Shown: positions 53,755 to 53,938 of the stretch, piece after piece
Layout of the letters: each line of letters opens with the position of its first letter
How positions within the stretch are numbered: the first letter of the stretch is position 1
Notes under the pieces: generated by a model
Seen by the model: only the letters and a program-made list of their open reading frames with translations
Told to the model about the DNA's origin: nothing
Databases searched by the model: none
Position numbers and translations under genes: made by a program
Origin: a virus
Strand: one strand, 5' to 3'
IMG/VR virus record: IMGVR_UViG_3300043353_000046
Span: 1 to 53,938 of that record
DNA: 53,938 bases

Positions 53755-53938
53755 CGACTGTGAGCATCATGAGTAGCGAGAGCGAACTTCGGAGTGTGGC
53801 GGATGCGATTGCCGAATGCCGGAAGCGTCTACAGGTGTCGGGCGCCCTCGACAGCGAGACTGACCGGACGTTGAACTGGGCGTCGATGCAGACGCACTAT
53901 ATCGCGCATCAGTTGAGGGGGATGTGTGAAGTGCTGGT
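53755..53938. repeat. Terminal direct repeat, right copy
   Basis: Repeats 1-184 with two mismatches (53882, 53885). It encodes the first 60 residues of the junction gene, starting at GTG 53760; the two mismatches fall in adjacent codons. Confidence 0.95.

Noticed and set aside
1-53938. Apparent excess of GGTACC sites
   Set aside because: About two dozen sites seen by eye, close to what the base composition predicts for this length; not clearly meaningful.
1-53938. CRISPR array or insertion sequence
   Set aside because: No regularly spaced repeats of suitable length and no transposase or flanking target duplications were seen.

Overview
The window is the complete genome of a temperate, tailed double-stranded DNA bacteriophage (or an excised circular prophage). 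The first 184 bases recur at the end (53755-53938) with two mismatches, so the unique sequence is about 53,754 bp and is circular or terminally redundant. The evidence for a phage is a terminase/portal/scaffold/capsid block, a short-tail (podovirus-like) adaptor and nozzle pair, large internal virion proteins, a T4-type lysozyme and a tyrosine integrase. No tape-measure gene, tail sheath or major tail tube gene was seen. GC is high by eye, and GTG and TTG starts are common. The attP core matches the 3' half of a bacterial tRNA-Thr(CGT), so the host is a bacterium with that tRNA; its taxonomy cannot be read from the sequence.

Layout. (1) 423-3155, minus strand: accessory genes for an exported PAP2-type lipid phosphatase, an endonuclease VII-like HNH protein, a DUF1353 protein and small unknowns, preceded by a tRNA-like element. 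(2) 3226-24203, plus strand: terminase subunits, portal, scaffold, major capsid, decoration-like proteins, tail proteins and internal/ejection proteins. (3) 24200-29592, plus: lysis genes (holin-like, lysozyme), a calcineurin-like phosphoesterase, an HNH endonuclease, a secreted protein, an SPFH/band-7 protein, a DUF5664 protein and a 5'(3')-deoxyribonucleotidase-like HAD protein. (4) 29595-31362: an AlpA-like regulator, attP and the integrase. (5) 49288 down to 31322, minus: a long, tightly overlapping early operon for replication and recombination (family A DNA polymerase, XPF/ERCC4 nuclease, Sak4-like ATPase, Cas4/RecB-like nuclease, UvrD-like helicase, RepA-like ATPase, methyltransferases), with counter-defence and membrane proteins mixed in. 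These include a putative Acb2/Tad1-type cyclic-nucleotide sponge and a membrane-anchored HExxH peptidase. (6) 49452-53117, plus: a divergent, lower-GC early operon of small unknown proteins, starting with a winged-helix-like protein.

The two early operons diverge from a strongly symmetrical control region at 49304-49451. A 19-base element from that region recurs before the last gene of the rightward operon. The non-coding stretch 53118-53754 carries inverted repeats and DnaA-box-like repeats. The late genes appear to be driven by promoters with a shared extended -10 sequence. The best leads for new biology are the shared N-terminal GARPS peptide on four otherwise unrelated DNA-metabolism and packaging proteins, the cyclic-nucleotide sponge candidate, the exported PAP2 protein with an altered third motif, the SPFH protein, and the structured non-coding region at 39775-39841.
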